From NCBI RefSeq assembly GCF_000006445.2, contig NC_006045.2:868001-932000 (forward strand): a DNA stretch of 64,000 nt, read 5' to 3'. A program made the translations under genes and the position numbers. The DNA is from Debaryomyces hansenii CBS767. Its lineage: Eukaryota; Ascomycota; Pichiomycetes; Serinales; Debaryomycetaceae. Shown here in pieces: positions 17,836 to 27,914 of the stretch (within the stretch, counting starts at the first letter, position 1; the number at the start of each line of letters is the position of its first letter). The notes beneath the pieces were generated by a model that saw only the letters and a program-made list of their open reading frames with translations, was not told the origin of the DNA and searched no databases.

Positions 17836-19845
17836 ATGGCATCAACAGAAGATGATTCAACGTACATACCCATACCACATTATCCACCTTTTAAGTTGAG
17901 ATCTTCGCTTATAGACAAGGATCCTGTTATATGGGTACATTTATTGGAGGCATATATTCAATTATTTAAGTACTTATTAAATCCAGACAGTCATTCCCAA
18001 AAGTTGTCGGTGAAGTCTCAGCAACAATTGCAATTGTTTTTGAAAATATTTCTCTTCGAGACCTCAGAAGAAACAATGAAGATTTTCTCTTTGGGAGCCA
18101 TCAACCCTGATATCAAGACTAATACGGCCATATTACGAACATGCGTTTTCCAGCTTATTAAAAATTATAGCTTTGTAAAGTTGTCATTACCAGGTGAATC
18201 AATTTGGAATTTCATTACCATATATGTGAAGGATAACAGTACGATTGTTCGTGGGTTAGTTGATGGTACATACAAATCAAAGTTCAATGATAATAAAAAA
18301 TCTGGTAATATTAGTTGTATTGGTCAAGTACATAAGCATTTCGAAAGCTTAATTAGTAATGGAAAAATCCAGGATCAAAAATTAAATACCTTATCATTCT
18401 TATTAGGACAGCACGCAAGCTCGGCTACTAAGTTGAAGACATACACAGTTACTGGAACTTCGTCAAATAACAGTAGAAATATTAATAAAAAGCTGACAAG
18501 TTCGTTAGCATTTGCCGAGGCTTTTGTAAACGCTGAATGGATAGAGATGTTGGAAAGATTATATGTTAATGGAAAGAGTGTGCATGCTGAACTGATCAAG
18601 GAAATAATGATTATTTCATTAATATCGTTATCTACAGCCAAATTGGCCAAATTGGCTATGGATTTAGGTGTCAACAATACCGATTCGTTGGTCTTATACC
18701 CATTATTCAGTACGATTATTATTTCAGATGCGTACAAGGAGTTAGTACCAGGATTGGAAGAGAGATTGACATTCTTAAGAAACATTTCATTCCAAGATTG
18801 TTCAGCAATAAAGGAAGATGTACCTATCAAAGAAGAACACATCGAACTATTAGGTGACTTAATACCGCAACTTACAAGGGGACAAGCAATCACAATATTG
18901 AAGGAAAATAATGACGATGTAGAACAGGTTACAAATATATTATTCGAAAATCCAGACTTAATTTCCAGTATTAAGGAATACGAAGCCAATAACAAACCAA
19001 GCAACAATAAACCTAGGTCTAAGAGGACAGACTTTAAACAAACGGAGAGTCAAGATGTGCCAATAGCAAAGAGATCAGTATATGATGGTGATAAATTTTC
19101 CAATTTAGATTTTTCAGAAGGCAGCGTTATATACGGCAAAAAGGGACAACCACAAAACAACGAACCAACTACTGAAACCATGAAAAACAAGACACTCACT
19201 GCTGCATTGAGATTGATGTATGAAAGTGATGAAGATGAGCCTGATGATACATACGAAGAGCAGGAGAAGACAAGTGGAGATGCAGCCGACGAGAAGAACA
19301 TGACTGCCAAAAGTAAGAGCAACAAAAATAGATTGAAAATATTTGATGAAGAAGATGGATCAGGAACTGATAGGGAAGCCTCAAAGACGCCAGAAAGAAG
19401 TGTTTCTAGTAGTCCAATGCCCGCATCTGTGGATGCCATAGAAAAGTATCTCTTCTCAATATTTAAGACGAAGGGTGCTGACAAATTTGACAAGAAGGAT
19501 AGAAAATCTTCCGATAGACAAAACATTAAAAAGTCCACAAATTGGTCTGATGAACAAATTGAAGGATGGTTAAGAATGTTATTAAAATCACCTAGAAGGT
19601 TTAAGCTTCTTGAAGAGGACTATCTTTATGGAGGTAATCCAAATAGACCTATCAGAAGAACCAATGGCGGAGGACAAGATACGGGGTCTAGTGATTTGGA
19701 GAATAATCCAAATAAACCCAAGTCAAAAGACCAAGCTAAACGGTCATTTGCGAGAAATGAGAAGAATAAGGCAAGCAAAGCCAACCACAACAGGAAGAGT
19801 GGCCATAACAAGAAAACTAGCCGTGAATTAGCGGGAATGCAGTAG
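17836..19845 (+). CDS. CUE3: CUE-domain ubiquitin-binding protein, Cue3/ASCC2 homologue
   Basis: 669 codons. A large helical N-terminal region (about 1-330) is followed by a CUE domain (about 335-376, IELLGDLIPQLTRGQAITIL...NNDDVEQVTNILFE). A long acidic then basic low-complexity tail (about 385-669) carries many Ser/Asp and Lys/Asn/Arg residues. This matches Cue3 (Rqt3), the ASCC2 homologue of the ribosome quality-control trigger complex, which binds ubiquitin on collided ribosomes for splitting by Slh1. In S. cerevisiae CUE3 neighbours NSA1; here NSA1 is 14 kb away. Confidence 0.85.
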   Translation: MASTEDDSTYIPIPHYPPFKLRSSLIDKDPVIWVHLLEAYIQLFKYLLNPDSHSQKLSVKSQQQLQLFLKIFLFETSEETMKIFSLGAINPDIKTNTAILRTCVFQLIKNYSFVKLSLPGESIWNFITIYVKDNSTIVRGLVDGTYKSKFNDNKKSGNISCIGQVHKHFESLISNGKIQDQKLNTLSFLLGQHASSATKLKTYTVTGTSSNNSRNINKKLTSSLAFAEAFVNAEWIEMLERLYVNGKSVHAELIKEIMIISLISLSTAKLAKLAMDLGVNNTDSLVLYPLFSTIIISDAYKELVPGLEERLTFLRNISFQDCSAIKEDVPIKEEHIELLGDLIPQLTRGQAITILKENNDDVEQVTNILFENPDLISSIKEYEANNKPSNNKPRSKRTDFKQTESQDVPIAKRSVYDGDKFSNLDFSEGSVIYGKKGQPQNNEPTTETMKNKTLTAALRLMYESDEDEPDDTYEEQEKTSGDAADEKNMTAKSKSNKNRLKIFDEEDGSGTDREASKTPERSVSSSPMPASVDAIEKYLFSIFKTKGADKFDKKDRKSSDRQNIKKSTNWSDEQIEGWLRMLLKSPRRFKLLEEDYLYGGNPNRPIRRTNGGGQDTGSSDLENNPNKPKSKDQAKRSFARNEKNKASKANHNRKSGHNKKTSRELAGMQ

Positions 19846-19980
19846 TAGATTTTGTATATATTTAATTTAGGTAACTTTTAGATACGCGAGGCACGACTGA
19901 ATGAAAAAAATGGATTTGGTAGCAATATGATCTATCAAGCTTTTCTTTAACTCTTTATATTGTAATACTAATTGATAATA

Positions 19981-21381
19981 ATGATTACAGCGTTGTTCAT
20001 ATATAACCCTAAAGGGGACGTTCTTATGTCTAAGTTGTATAATGAAGGAGTGAAGAGAAATATATCTGATGTATTTAGAATTCAAGTGATGTCAGTGAAT
20101 TCTCAACATTATTCTAACGGAGGAAATGGCGGTAGGGAAGTTCGTTCACCCGTGTTAACATTGGGATCTACATCGTTTATTTATATAAAGTCAGGGTTGT
20201 TATGGATATGTGCCGTGACTAGATCGAACCAGGATTGTTCAGCAATTTTGGAGTTCCTATACAAGCTCGAGTCGTTATTGAAGGTAATGTTGGATGAAAC
20301 TCCAGGCGAGAAAGTGTTGACAGAAGACATGATTGTGAATAATTTCAGCTTAGTGTATGAATTATTGGACGAGGTTGTAGAGTTTGGATACCCAACTAAT
20401 TTAGAGTTGAGCTATTTACAGAATCTTTTGACTTCGGTATCAGCAAATGATAAGATTTTCAAATTGCCCAATAATGCTTTATCAGGGGCCAAGTCGTTGA
20501 ACTCAGGGTTATCTAGGCGGAAGACGGTTAAACTCAACTCGCTGAATATTACATGGAGAAACCCTGACATTAAATACAGGAGAAATGAGATCTTTTTGAA
20601 CGTTGAAGAGAAGATTAATGTCTTAATGAATTCACAAGCGGAAGTGCTAAGAGCATACGTTGATGGGAAAATACAAATGAAAACGCATTTGTCGGGAATG
20701 CCCGAATGTAGGTTTGGATTGAATGATGACAGCTTGGTGTTGAATTCGATGAGTGCCGACCGGTCCGCAATACCCAATAGTGGATCAGTGACATTGGAAG
20801 ATTGCAAGTTCCACCAGTCAGTCGAATTGAACAAGTTTGATTCTGATAGAGTTATACAGTTCATACCGCCAGATGGCGAATTCCAGTTGATGTCATACAA
20901 CTGCATGCTGAACATCAATTTACCCTTTGGGGTCTATCCCCAGGTCCACCAGCTTGGAAACCTGAGAGTACTGTACAAATTAAGAATTAAATCTTTATTC
21001 CCATCCAAAATTCCTGCAACAGGCGTGCAGATCAAGATACCGACCCCAAAGGGTGTTATCAATTCATATTCAACCAATTCGCTGGGAAAATCGAAGTTTC
21101 ACCCAGAGGCAAACTATATAATTTGGAAATTTAACAAATTTTTTGGCAATCAAGAGCATGATTTAACTGCAGAAGTCGAATTGCCTCATTCGAGCGATGC
21201 AGATATCAAGAATTTGCTCAACTGGGCCAGACCACCGATCAAGTTGGAGTTCACCATCGATATGTTTTCGTGCTCAGGCTTGACTGTCAAGTTTTTAAGG
21301 GTTCAAGAAAAGTCTAATTACAGAACTGTTAAGTGGGTCAAATACACTTCACAATCGGGCTCTTATGACATTCGTTATTAG
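19981..21381 (+). CDS. APM4: AP-2 clathrin adaptor mu subunit
   Basis: 466 codons from ATG 19981; the upstream in-frame TTG at 19972 is not needed, and starting with MITALFIYNPKGDVLMSKLY matches the family. The N-terminal longin-like domain (1-140) is followed by a linker and the mu-homology domain (about 195-466) that binds YxxPhi sorting signals. The start (FIYNPKGDVLMSKLY...VKRNISDVFRIQV) is the Apm4 type, the AP-2 medium chain for endocytosis at the plasma membrane. It is 135 bases after CUE3 and 168 before PRS5, both same strand. APM4 and PRS5 are neighbours in S. cerevisiae as well. Confidence 0.9.
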   Translation: MITALFIYNPKGDVLMSKLYNEGVKRNISDVFRIQVMSVNSQHYSNGGNGGREVRSPVLTLGSTSFIYIKSGLLWICAVTRSNQDCSAILEFLYKLESLLKVMLDETPGEKVLTEDMIVNNFSLVYELLDEVVEFGYPTNLELSYLQNLLTSVSANDKIFKLPNNALSGAKSLNSGLSRRKTVKLNSLNITWRNPDIKYRRNEIFLNVEEKINVLMNSQAEVLRAYVDGKIQMKTHLSGMPECRFGLNDDSLVLNSMSADRSAIPNSGSVTLEDCKFHQSVELNKFDSDRVIQFIPPDGEFQLMSYNCMLNINLPFGVYPQVHQLGNLRVLYKLRIKSLFPSKIPATGVQIKIPTPKGVINSYSTNSLGKSKFHPEANYIIWKFNKFFGNQEHDLTAEVELPHSSDADIKNLLNWARPPIKLEFTIDMFSCSGLTVKFLRVQEKSNYRTVKWVKYTSQSGSYDIRY

Positions 21382-21549
21382 AGTTTATATCATTGAATAA
21401 TGCTGTTTGATATATCACTAGAGCTTTCGCAATTCTGCTGAATGCACGTTTTCTCAGCGAAATTTTATCAGGATAACTTTTTAGACATAAGTAGTAGATT
21501 ATACTAAACAATTGAAGAATATTAATCTCAGAATAGTACATAGCATAAC

Positions 21550-22890
21550 ATGAGAGACCTTTTTGTATTGGGAGGGTCGTCCCATCCAAATTTAACCCGC
21601 TCGATTTGTCGCAACTTGACTATTGACCAAGCCTTTGTTGATTCGAAAAAATTTTCCAATGGAGAGACTAGTATTGAAATCCAGGACTCAGTTAGAGAAA
21701 AAGATGTTTTTATCATACAATCGGGGTGTGGACATGTAAATGACAATTTTCTTGAATTATTGATTATGATAGCTGCATGTAAGACGGCTAGTGCCAAAAG
21801 GGTGACGGCAGTGTTACCATTATTCCCATACTCGAGACAGCCTGATGTTCCTCATGCAGCATCACTTACAGGGGCACCATCGGTGAGTACCAAGAAGGAT
21901 AAATATACGTTCGAAAGTGCACCTGGTACACCTAGACCTTTATCAAGAGGCGAATCTGAAGCAGAAGGGCCGGTATCACCAACACCTTCATCAGCAAACA
22001 GCTCGCAACAAACCGAAACTCTCTTAAGTAAAGCCACAATGAATAATGTCAAGCAACCAGTTCCTACGAGGGTTAATACCAAGATTCCTTCATATACACC
22101 CACATCAATTGTGACTAATTCAGCAGCTACAAACTTGCCCTGTGTGGATGTATACGGGAAGACCGAGAGTGGTTACAAGCAATGGATTGCGCAAAACGGG
22201 ACTTTGATTGCCAATTTATTAACCACTGCTGGGGCTGACCGTTGCATTACTATGGATTTACACGATCCCCAGTTTCAAGGTTTCTTTAACATCCCCGTGG
22301 ATAACCTCTACTCAAAGCCATTGTTAAAGCACTATATTATAGACTACATACCCAACTACCTGGATTGTGTTATCGTTTCACCAGACAGTGGAGGAGCCAA
22401 GAGAGCCACTTCTATAGCAGATGCACTTGGATGTTCGTTTGCGTTAATTCATAAGGAGAGAAGGGCCAAGGTCGCAAACACACCTCCATCGACCAATGCA
22501 ACGAACACCGGCTTGCATTCGGTGCAAAATTCATTAGTGGCCACCACCATGTTGGTGGGTGATGTCAAGGACCGTGTCTGTGTGTTGGTGGATGACTTGG
22601 TGGATTCGTCTTACACTATCACGAGGGCCGCCAAGTTATTGAAAGACCAAGGGGCAAAATACGTGTATGCACTTGTCACACATGGGATTTTCAGTGGAGA
22701 TGCCATCAACAGAATTAATAAGTCTGCGGTGGACAAGCTCATCGTCACTAACTCTGTCCCTCAAAATGACAACATAGGCGTATTAGGCGACAAGCTCGAG
22801 GTGTTGGACATCTCGCGGATATTGGCCGAGTCGATCAGAAGAATTCACAATGGTGAATCCGTTTCAATGCTTTTCGACCACGGATGGTAG
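21550..22890 (+). CDS. PRS5: Ribose-phosphate pyrophosphokinase, Prs5 type with long insert
   Basis: 446 codons. PRPP-synthetase halves surround a non-homologous insert of about 90 residues (roughly 100-190) that follows FPYSRQPDV and is rich in Ser, Pro and Thr. The catalytic-side motifs MDLHDPQFQGFF and SPDSGGAKRA and the PRPP-binding loop VDDLVDSSYTI are intact. A second, smaller insert occurs near 305-335. Insert position identifies Prs5 rather than Prs1. In yeast Prs5 works with Prs2/Prs4 in PRPP supply and its insert is phosphorylated in cell-wall signalling. One CTG codon (NY-CTG-DCV) lies at a polar position in homologues, so Ser fits. Confidence 0.9.
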   Translation: MRDLFVLGGSSHPNLTRSICRNLTIDQAFVDSKKFSNGETSIEIQDSVREKDVFIIQSGCGHVNDNFLELLIMIAACKTASAKRVTAVLPLFPYSRQPDVPHAASLTGAPSVSTKKDKYTFESAPGTPRPLSRGESEAEGPVSPTPSSANSSQQTETLLSKATMNNVKQPVPTRVNTKIPSYTPTSIVTNSAATNLPCVDVYGKTESGYKQWIAQNGTLIANLLTTAGADRCITMDLHDPQFQGFFNIPVDNLYSKPLLKHYIIDYIPNYLDCVIVSPDSGGAKRATSIADALGCSFALIHKERRAKVANTPPSTNATNTGLHSVQNSLVATTMLVGDVKDRVCVLVDDLVDSSYTITRAAKLLKDQGAKYVYALVTHGIFSGDAINRINKSAVDKLIVTNSVPQNDNIGVLGDKLEVLDISRILAESIRRIHNGESVSMLFDHGW

Positions 22891-24072
22891 GTCGAATCTG
22901 TATGTATTTATTAACCCTTCATGTTATATACCTAAACAATGTAATGTATTTAATGCATCGCAAACTTCTATCAACTATAATATTTATCTCTGTACCCCCA
23001 TTCATCCTATATCGCACAATCTCGTTAGCATACTGCTCAATCCCGTTACCACTAGCATCCCCATCAAAAAAGCATAATTGCAAATACAGTAGAAAGCAGC
23101 AATTTTCGGTACATCCATACACCTCAACATCCATACACATACACAACCACTATAATCACCCCCATACTAGACACCACGTCAGCTCCAAATCAACCCCAAA
23201 TCCAAAACCCTCTCAAACCTTCCTTCTCCGGCCACTCATAACCTATACCTAGCCCGTTTAGCGTCTTAATGCCAATTCTCTGCCCTCCGTCCGCCCGCGA
23301 TGCCTCATTACCCCGGAAAATGCCAAATATAAATGCCAATAAGTGCCAAATTAATGCCCATCGGACACCAATTTCAAAGCCCGTAGTGGTACATGTTTCC
23401 GCCCGCGCCATCCACGCCAACTGCTTCCAAAAAAAATGCCCCATCTCCGTTATTGTTCGCTCGCTACTTCTGGCCCAACACCCTGTATACATATTTTTCT
23501 CCCATCCCGTATATTGTTTGGTCATGTATGGGGTCAACGGCGATGCAAATGCCCTATTCTGTGAATGGTAGTTATTGTCAACCTTTCTTTTCGTTCTGTC
23601 GTTTATAGTAATACCGCTAAAACATCTCTACATCGCTTGTATCCCACCAACCGGTCTTTCCACCCAATAACGTAGCGTCTACCACCCATTCTCTGTGGTG
23701 CGAAGGTAAACTATGGCGAGATACTCCTAGTTCGGAGAACATCGGAGTGGTGCCGAGGTTGACCGGTAGTATTGGTGTTGACCGGACATCGCCCTCCGAA
23801 CTATTGGAGCATCACACCGCCACATACTTACGACAGTCGGAAAATTCCGGTCGTAACTCCAACACGGCACACCGCCAAAAGGGCCAAAACCGCCTAAATC
23901 CCCCCTCAGAGAGCCCTCGGAAATCACCCCCCATTAGCAGTCAAATCCCCAGAGCTGCGAATATATAAAGTCACTTATATTCCCTATTAATACATTTTCT
24001 TTCTTTATCAGGTTCAATTATAGATATAATTGACATAGGATTGTTATAGAATATAATTATAACATACACAAC
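22891..24072. promoter_or_regulatory. Long GC-rich GDH2 promoter region
   Basis: 1.18 kb between PRS5 and GDH2, clearly more C/G-rich (about 23100-23950) than other spacers here. It holds many CGG/CCG half-sites: CGG-N10-CCG at 23783-23798, CGG-N6-CCG near 23839, and a direct repeat GTTGACCGG at 23758-23766 and 23777-23785. A cluster of GCCAA repeats is at about 23320-23360. ORFs at 23269-23571 and 23747-23968 look like chance in GC-rich DNA. A large zinc-cluster-controlled promoter suits a nitrogen-catabolic gene; binding is inferred. Confidence 0.5.
23783..23798. promoter_or_regulatory. CGG-N10-CCG, Put3-type zinc-cluster site
   Basis: CGG at 23783-23785, ten bases, CCG at 23796-23798: the spacing recognised by the proline activator Put3 in yeasts. 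It lies 275 bases upstream of the GDH2 start. Proline breakdown yields glutamate, the Gdh2 substrate, so the pairing makes sense; function is inferred. Confidence 0.4.
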
Positions 24073-27000
24073 ATGACAGGGGAATTGAATATACAAGGTT
24101 TGTCTTTGGATGCTAGTAACTCCAACAATTCATCGGTACAGAGCTTAAAACATGGATACATCGATAGTCCATTTTCTGGTAAGAAAGACCAATATGAACA
24201 GGTTTTGGATGTGTTAGACAGCACTGGATTTATCCCAGAGTCGTTGATCGAGCTGGAAGCTAGATGGTTTTACGAGAGTTTGGGGATCGACGATGTTTTC
24301 TTTGCCCGCGAGTCGGCGCAAGGAATCGCCAATCACATCCACTCGTTGTATTCGTGTAAGGTGCAAGCGTTTGCTACTGACAGCAGCGATCAGCCTTTGA
24401 TTCACTACAAGAGGGAGGCGGAAGACCATGCGGTGTTTTTTGACACGTATGGCGCTAACGACTACACTCGTAACCGGTTCGAGGAAAGGATCGATGACAA
24501 GTACATAGATCCGTCGAGCCACTTGGGCACCAGTTACAGAGGTGAGTACTTCAGTGCGCCATTGAACTACAAGCAGGATGCGATCTTATCGGGAGTCTTT
24601 GAGAAGAATGCCGACTTGAGTAACCAGTTTGTCAGATGTTACTTTATCTACAAGAACAACTATCACCATGCGGAGGTCTCGACAGACGAGACCGATTTGG
24701 AAAAGATCGGTGACAAGACGTTCTTGAAGATCGCTTCGGCCAAGACCAAGGAGCTCTACTCCGAGATCATCAAGAATGTGATCTCTAACACCGGGCCCGT
24801 GATCAAGTACTTCCCAATCGAAGAGCTGGAAGAATATAGAGTGGTCATTGGGTTCAGACAGAAGACTTCTGCTAGATACAACTCGGCTTTGAGTGATTTG
24901 GTCAACTACTACAAGTTGCAAACCACCAGAAAGTACATTGAACAATTTTCCAACGGTGTTTCCATCGTTTCGATGTACCTTACTTCGAAGCACAACAAGA
25001 CGCCTGTTGACTTATCCATCTACCAGGTCATCAAGGAAGCCTCGTTGTTGTACTGTATTCCTCACAATTACTTCCATGATAGATTTATCTCGGGTGAGTT
25101 ATCTTTACAAGAAAGTATATATGCACAATGTGGGGTTATTTTCGTTACACATTTCTTGAACAGATTGGGCCCAGAATACAACAAGTTGACTGCATTATTA
25201 GATCCTGCTAAGTCGACTAACCACGCCGAAGTCTTGAATTCGTTGAAGAAACGTTTAAGGTCAGAAACTTTCACCCAGAACTACATCCAAGAAATTTTTG
25301 ACACCAAGCGTGATATTGTCAGAAAATTGTACCGTCAATTCGCTGATGTCCACTACATTCGTTCTTCCATGGAGAAGACCTTGTCTTATCAAAGATTATC
25401 TCAAATAACTCCAGTGGGTACCGAAGAAGAATTCGAAGAATTGTTAAATCGTGAGTGTTCCCAAAACGAACACCACATCTTGGTGTTGAAGGCTTTGTTT
25501 GTTTTCAACAACTCTATTTTGAAAACAAATTTCTACACTTCTACCAAGGTTGCAATCTCATTTAGATTGAACCCTACGTTCTTACCAGCTACTGAATATC
25601 CAGAGAAGCCATACGGTATGTTCTTCATTGTCGGTAGTGACTTCAGAGGTTTCCACATCAGATTTAGAGATGTAGCTAGAGGTGGTATCAGAATTGTGAA
25701 ATCGAGATCGCTTGATGCTTACAACACTAATGCCAGAAACTTGTTCGATGAAAACTATAACTTAGCAAATACTCAACAAAGAAAGAATAAAGATATTCCT
25801 GAAGGTGGTTCTAAGGGGGTTATTCTTTTGGATCCAGGTGTGGCTCAAGATAGACCAAGAGCTTGTTTCGAAAAGTATATCGATTCGTTAATCGATTTAT
25901 TATTAAAGCAACATATACCTGGTGTTAAAGATTCCTATGTTGACTTATATAACAAGCAGGAAATTTTATTCTTGGGTCCTGATGAAGGTACCGCTCACTA
26001 CGTTGACTGGGCTACCTTACATGCTAAAGCAAGAGGTGCACCATGGTGGAAGTCTTTCTTAACCGGTAAGAACCCTAAGCTTGGTGGTATTCCTCACGAT
26101 GAATATGGTATGACCAGTTTGTCAGTAAGAGCTTACGTAAATAAGATCTATGAAAAGTTGAATATTGATGATGCCAAAATCAGAAAGTTCCAAACTGGTG
26201 GTCCAGATGGTGATCTTGGTAGTAATGAAATTTTATTGTCCAGAAATGAAAACTATGTTGGTCTTGTTGATGGTTCTGGAGTTATCGCAGATCCAAATGG
26301 TCTTGATAAACAAGAATTACTCAGATTAGCCAAGGAAAGAAAAATGATCTGTAATTACGATAAGTCTAAATTATCTCCAGCAGGTTATATTGTTTTGGTT
26401 GATGATGTCAACATTAAATTACCAAATGGAATTACTGTTCCTAACGGTGTCAGCTTTAGAAATACCTTCCATTTAAAGATTAAAGAAGCATTTGGCACTG
26501 ACAAGGTTGACTTGTTTGTTCCATGCGGTGGTAGACCAGCTGCTATTGATAGCAATAATGTTCACGAATTAATCGACCAAAAGACTGGTAAGTCTGTTGT
26601 GCCTTACTTTGTTGAGGGTGCTAACTTGTTCGTTACTCAAGATGCAAAGTTGTCTTTAGAAAGAGCAGGATGTGTGATCTTTAAGGACGCCTCTACCAAT
26701 AAGGGTGGTGTTACTTCCTCATCGTTGGAAGTGTTAGCATCATTGTCTTTCGATGATCAAGGATTCTTATCCAACATGTGTATTGATTCACAAACCGGAG
26801 TTACTCCAAAGTTCTACCAAGAATATGTTAAAGAGGCCCAAAGTATTATTGTTTCTAATGCTCAAAATGAATTTGAAGCCTTATGGAAATTGAAATCTGA
26901 AACCGGCTTACCTTTCACACAATTGTCAGACAAGTTATCTGTTTCCATCAACAAATTGAGTGACGAGTTAGCTAACTCGAAGGAATTATGGAACGATGAC

Positions 27001-27231
27001 CAAGACTTCAGAAATGCGGTTTTACTCGATTCATTGCCTCGCTTATTATTACAAGAAATTGGTATTGATAATATCTTAGCTAGGGTTCCAGAATCCTACT
27101 TGAAAGCATTATTTGCTACCCATTTGGCATCCTCATTTGTTTATTCAAGAGGTATTGATTCCAACCCAGCAAAGTTTTTGGAATTTATTTCTTCTCTTAG
27201 AAAGGAATATGTCCACAAAAAAATTCTTTAA
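24073..27231 (+). CDS. GDH2: NAD-dependent glutamate dehydrogenase, large fungal type
   Basis: 1052 codons, the length of the large class of fungal NAD-GDH. The long N-terminal regulatory region (1-500) is followed by the dehydrogenase core (about 500-880) with GSDFRGFHIRFRDVARGG, GGSKGVILLDP (near 577), DEGTAHYVDW and the nucleotide-side segment FVEGANLFVTQDAKL. The enzyme oxidises glutamate to 2-oxoglutarate and ammonium with NAD. Codon choice changes along the gene: the first 1.2 kb prefers G/C third positions while the rest uses the A/T-ending codons of the neighbours. Confidence 0.95.
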   Translation: MTGELNIQGLSLDASNSNNSSVQSLKHGYIDSPFSGKKDQYEQVLDVLDSTGFIPESLIELEARWFYESLGIDDVFFARESAQGIANHIHSLYSCKVQAFATDSSDQPLIHYKREAEDHAVFFDTYGANDYTRNRFEERIDDKYIDPSSHLGTSYRGEYFSAPLNYKQDAILSGVFEKNADLSNQFVRCYFIYKNNYHHAEVSTDETDLEKIGDKTFLKIASAKTKELYSEIIKNVISNTGPVIKYFPIEELEEYRVVIGFRQKTSARYNSALSDLVNYYKLQTTRKYIEQFSNGVSIVSMYLTSKHNKTPVDLSIYQVIKEASLLYCIPHNYFHDRFISGELSLQESIYAQCGVIFVTHFLNRLGPEYNKLTALLDPAKSTNHAEVLNSLKKRLRSETFTQNYIQEIFDTKRDIVRKLYRQFADVHYIRSSMEKTLSYQRLSQITPVGTEEEFEELLNRECSQNEHHILVLKALFVFNNSILKTNFYTSTKVAISFRLNPTFLPATEYPEKPYGMFFIVGSDFRGFHIRFRDVARGGIRIVKSRSLDAYNTNARNLFDENYNLANTQQRKNKDIPEGGSKGVILLDPGVAQDRPRACFEKYIDSLIDLLLKQHIPGVKDSYVDLYNKQEILFLGPDEGTAHYVDWATLHAKARGAPWWKSFLTGKNPKLGGIPHDEYGMTSLSVRAYVNKIYEKLNIDDAKIRKFQTGGPDGDLGSNEILLSRNENYVGLVDGSGVIADPNGLDKQELLRLAKERKMICNYDKSKLSPAGYIVLVDDVNIKLPNGITVPNGVSFRNTFHLKIKEAFGTDKVDLFVPCGGRPAAIDSNNVHELIDQKTGKSVVPYFVEGANLFVTQDAKLSLERAGCVIFKDASTNKGGVTSSSLEVLASLSFDDQGFLSNMCIDSQTGVTPKFYQEYVKEAQSIIVSNAQNEFEALWKLKSETGLPFTQLSDKLSVSINKLSDELANSKELWNDDQDFRNAVLLDSLPRLLLQEIGIDNILARVPESYLKALFATHLASSFVYSRGIDSNPAKFLEFISSLRKEYVHKKIL

Positions 27232-27635
27232 AATCAAATAGATTAAAGTTGTTTATGTCCTCCATCTACTAGATACGTAGATTTTATGTTCGTTTTATAT
27301 GTTTTAGAATCCTACAACTAATTAATAATAATAATATTTAATACAAGATAATTATATTTTCTATGCACATTTACTGTAATATTGTAGCCTAGTATTAATA
27401 TAATATGTTCAAAAGTTTGTTTTCAGATATGCTGTTCTGATATTTCTAGAACAATACAAGTGAACGAAACCAATCAAATTAAAGCCAACAAAATGATAAA
27501 ATTACTCTATTCAATCATTTTACGAAACCACCACCCCACGTATTTACATTAACTTCTAATGAAGCCATTTCTCCACTCCAAAACACAAAAGAATCCATAA
27601 ATGTCCAACATTCGAACGATTAACATCCCTTTCTC
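27232..27635. other. Convergent 3' region GDH2 / small minus-strand gene
   Basis: 404 AT-rich bases between two converging stops. I see no gene; a 27-codon minus-strand ORF near 27515-27600 has nothing to support it. Confidence 0.5.
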
Positions 27636-27812
27636 TTATTTAGACAGACTTACTTCCTCTTGCAATTTGTTCAGCGCAATCTCTCTTTGCTTAACTTCAT
27701 CATTAACCCTTCCCGTAACGTAGTCACCAATTAAAGCAAAGGCAAATGTAGACCCACCGATATAATATCTTACCCTTACCGGTAAGCTATTCCACTTGGC
27801 AAAGAATCCCAT
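27636..27812 (-). CDS. Small membrane protein, 58 codons, unrecognised
   Basis: ATG at 27812, TAA at 27636. The sequence is strongly protein-like: MGFFAKWNSLPVRVRYYIGG, then a hydrophobic stretch (about residues 21-33, STFAFALIGDYV) and a charged, helical tail (NDEVKQREI...NKLQEEV). One short membrane segment with a basic side before it and a coiled C-terminus suggests a mitochondrial inner-membrane accessory or assembly protein; that is inference. Codons 47 and 56 are CTG, Ser under the expected code. It starts 103 bases from DPH7 in a divergent arrangement. I do not recognise the family. Confidence 0.65.
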   Translation of the reverse strand: MGFFAKWNSLPVRVRYYIGGSTFAFALIGDYVTGRVNDEVKQREIALNKLQEEVSLSK

Positions 27813-27914
27813 ATTTTAATGAAGAGTTTATGAAGAATAGAGTATTCAAATTGAACTTATCGCATTAATTAAAATCAAATAATTTTTTTTTATGGAGAAT
27901 TGATTTCATCCATA

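Noticed and set aside
18375..19007. 210-codon minus-strand ORF inside CUE3
   Set aside because: Antisense shadow of a well-supported gene, with Leu/Ile/Ser-rich composition and no homology seen.
23269..23571. 100-codon ORF in the GDH2 promoter
   Set aside because: GC-rich DNA has fewer chance stops; no domain, and overlapping ORFs occur on both strands.
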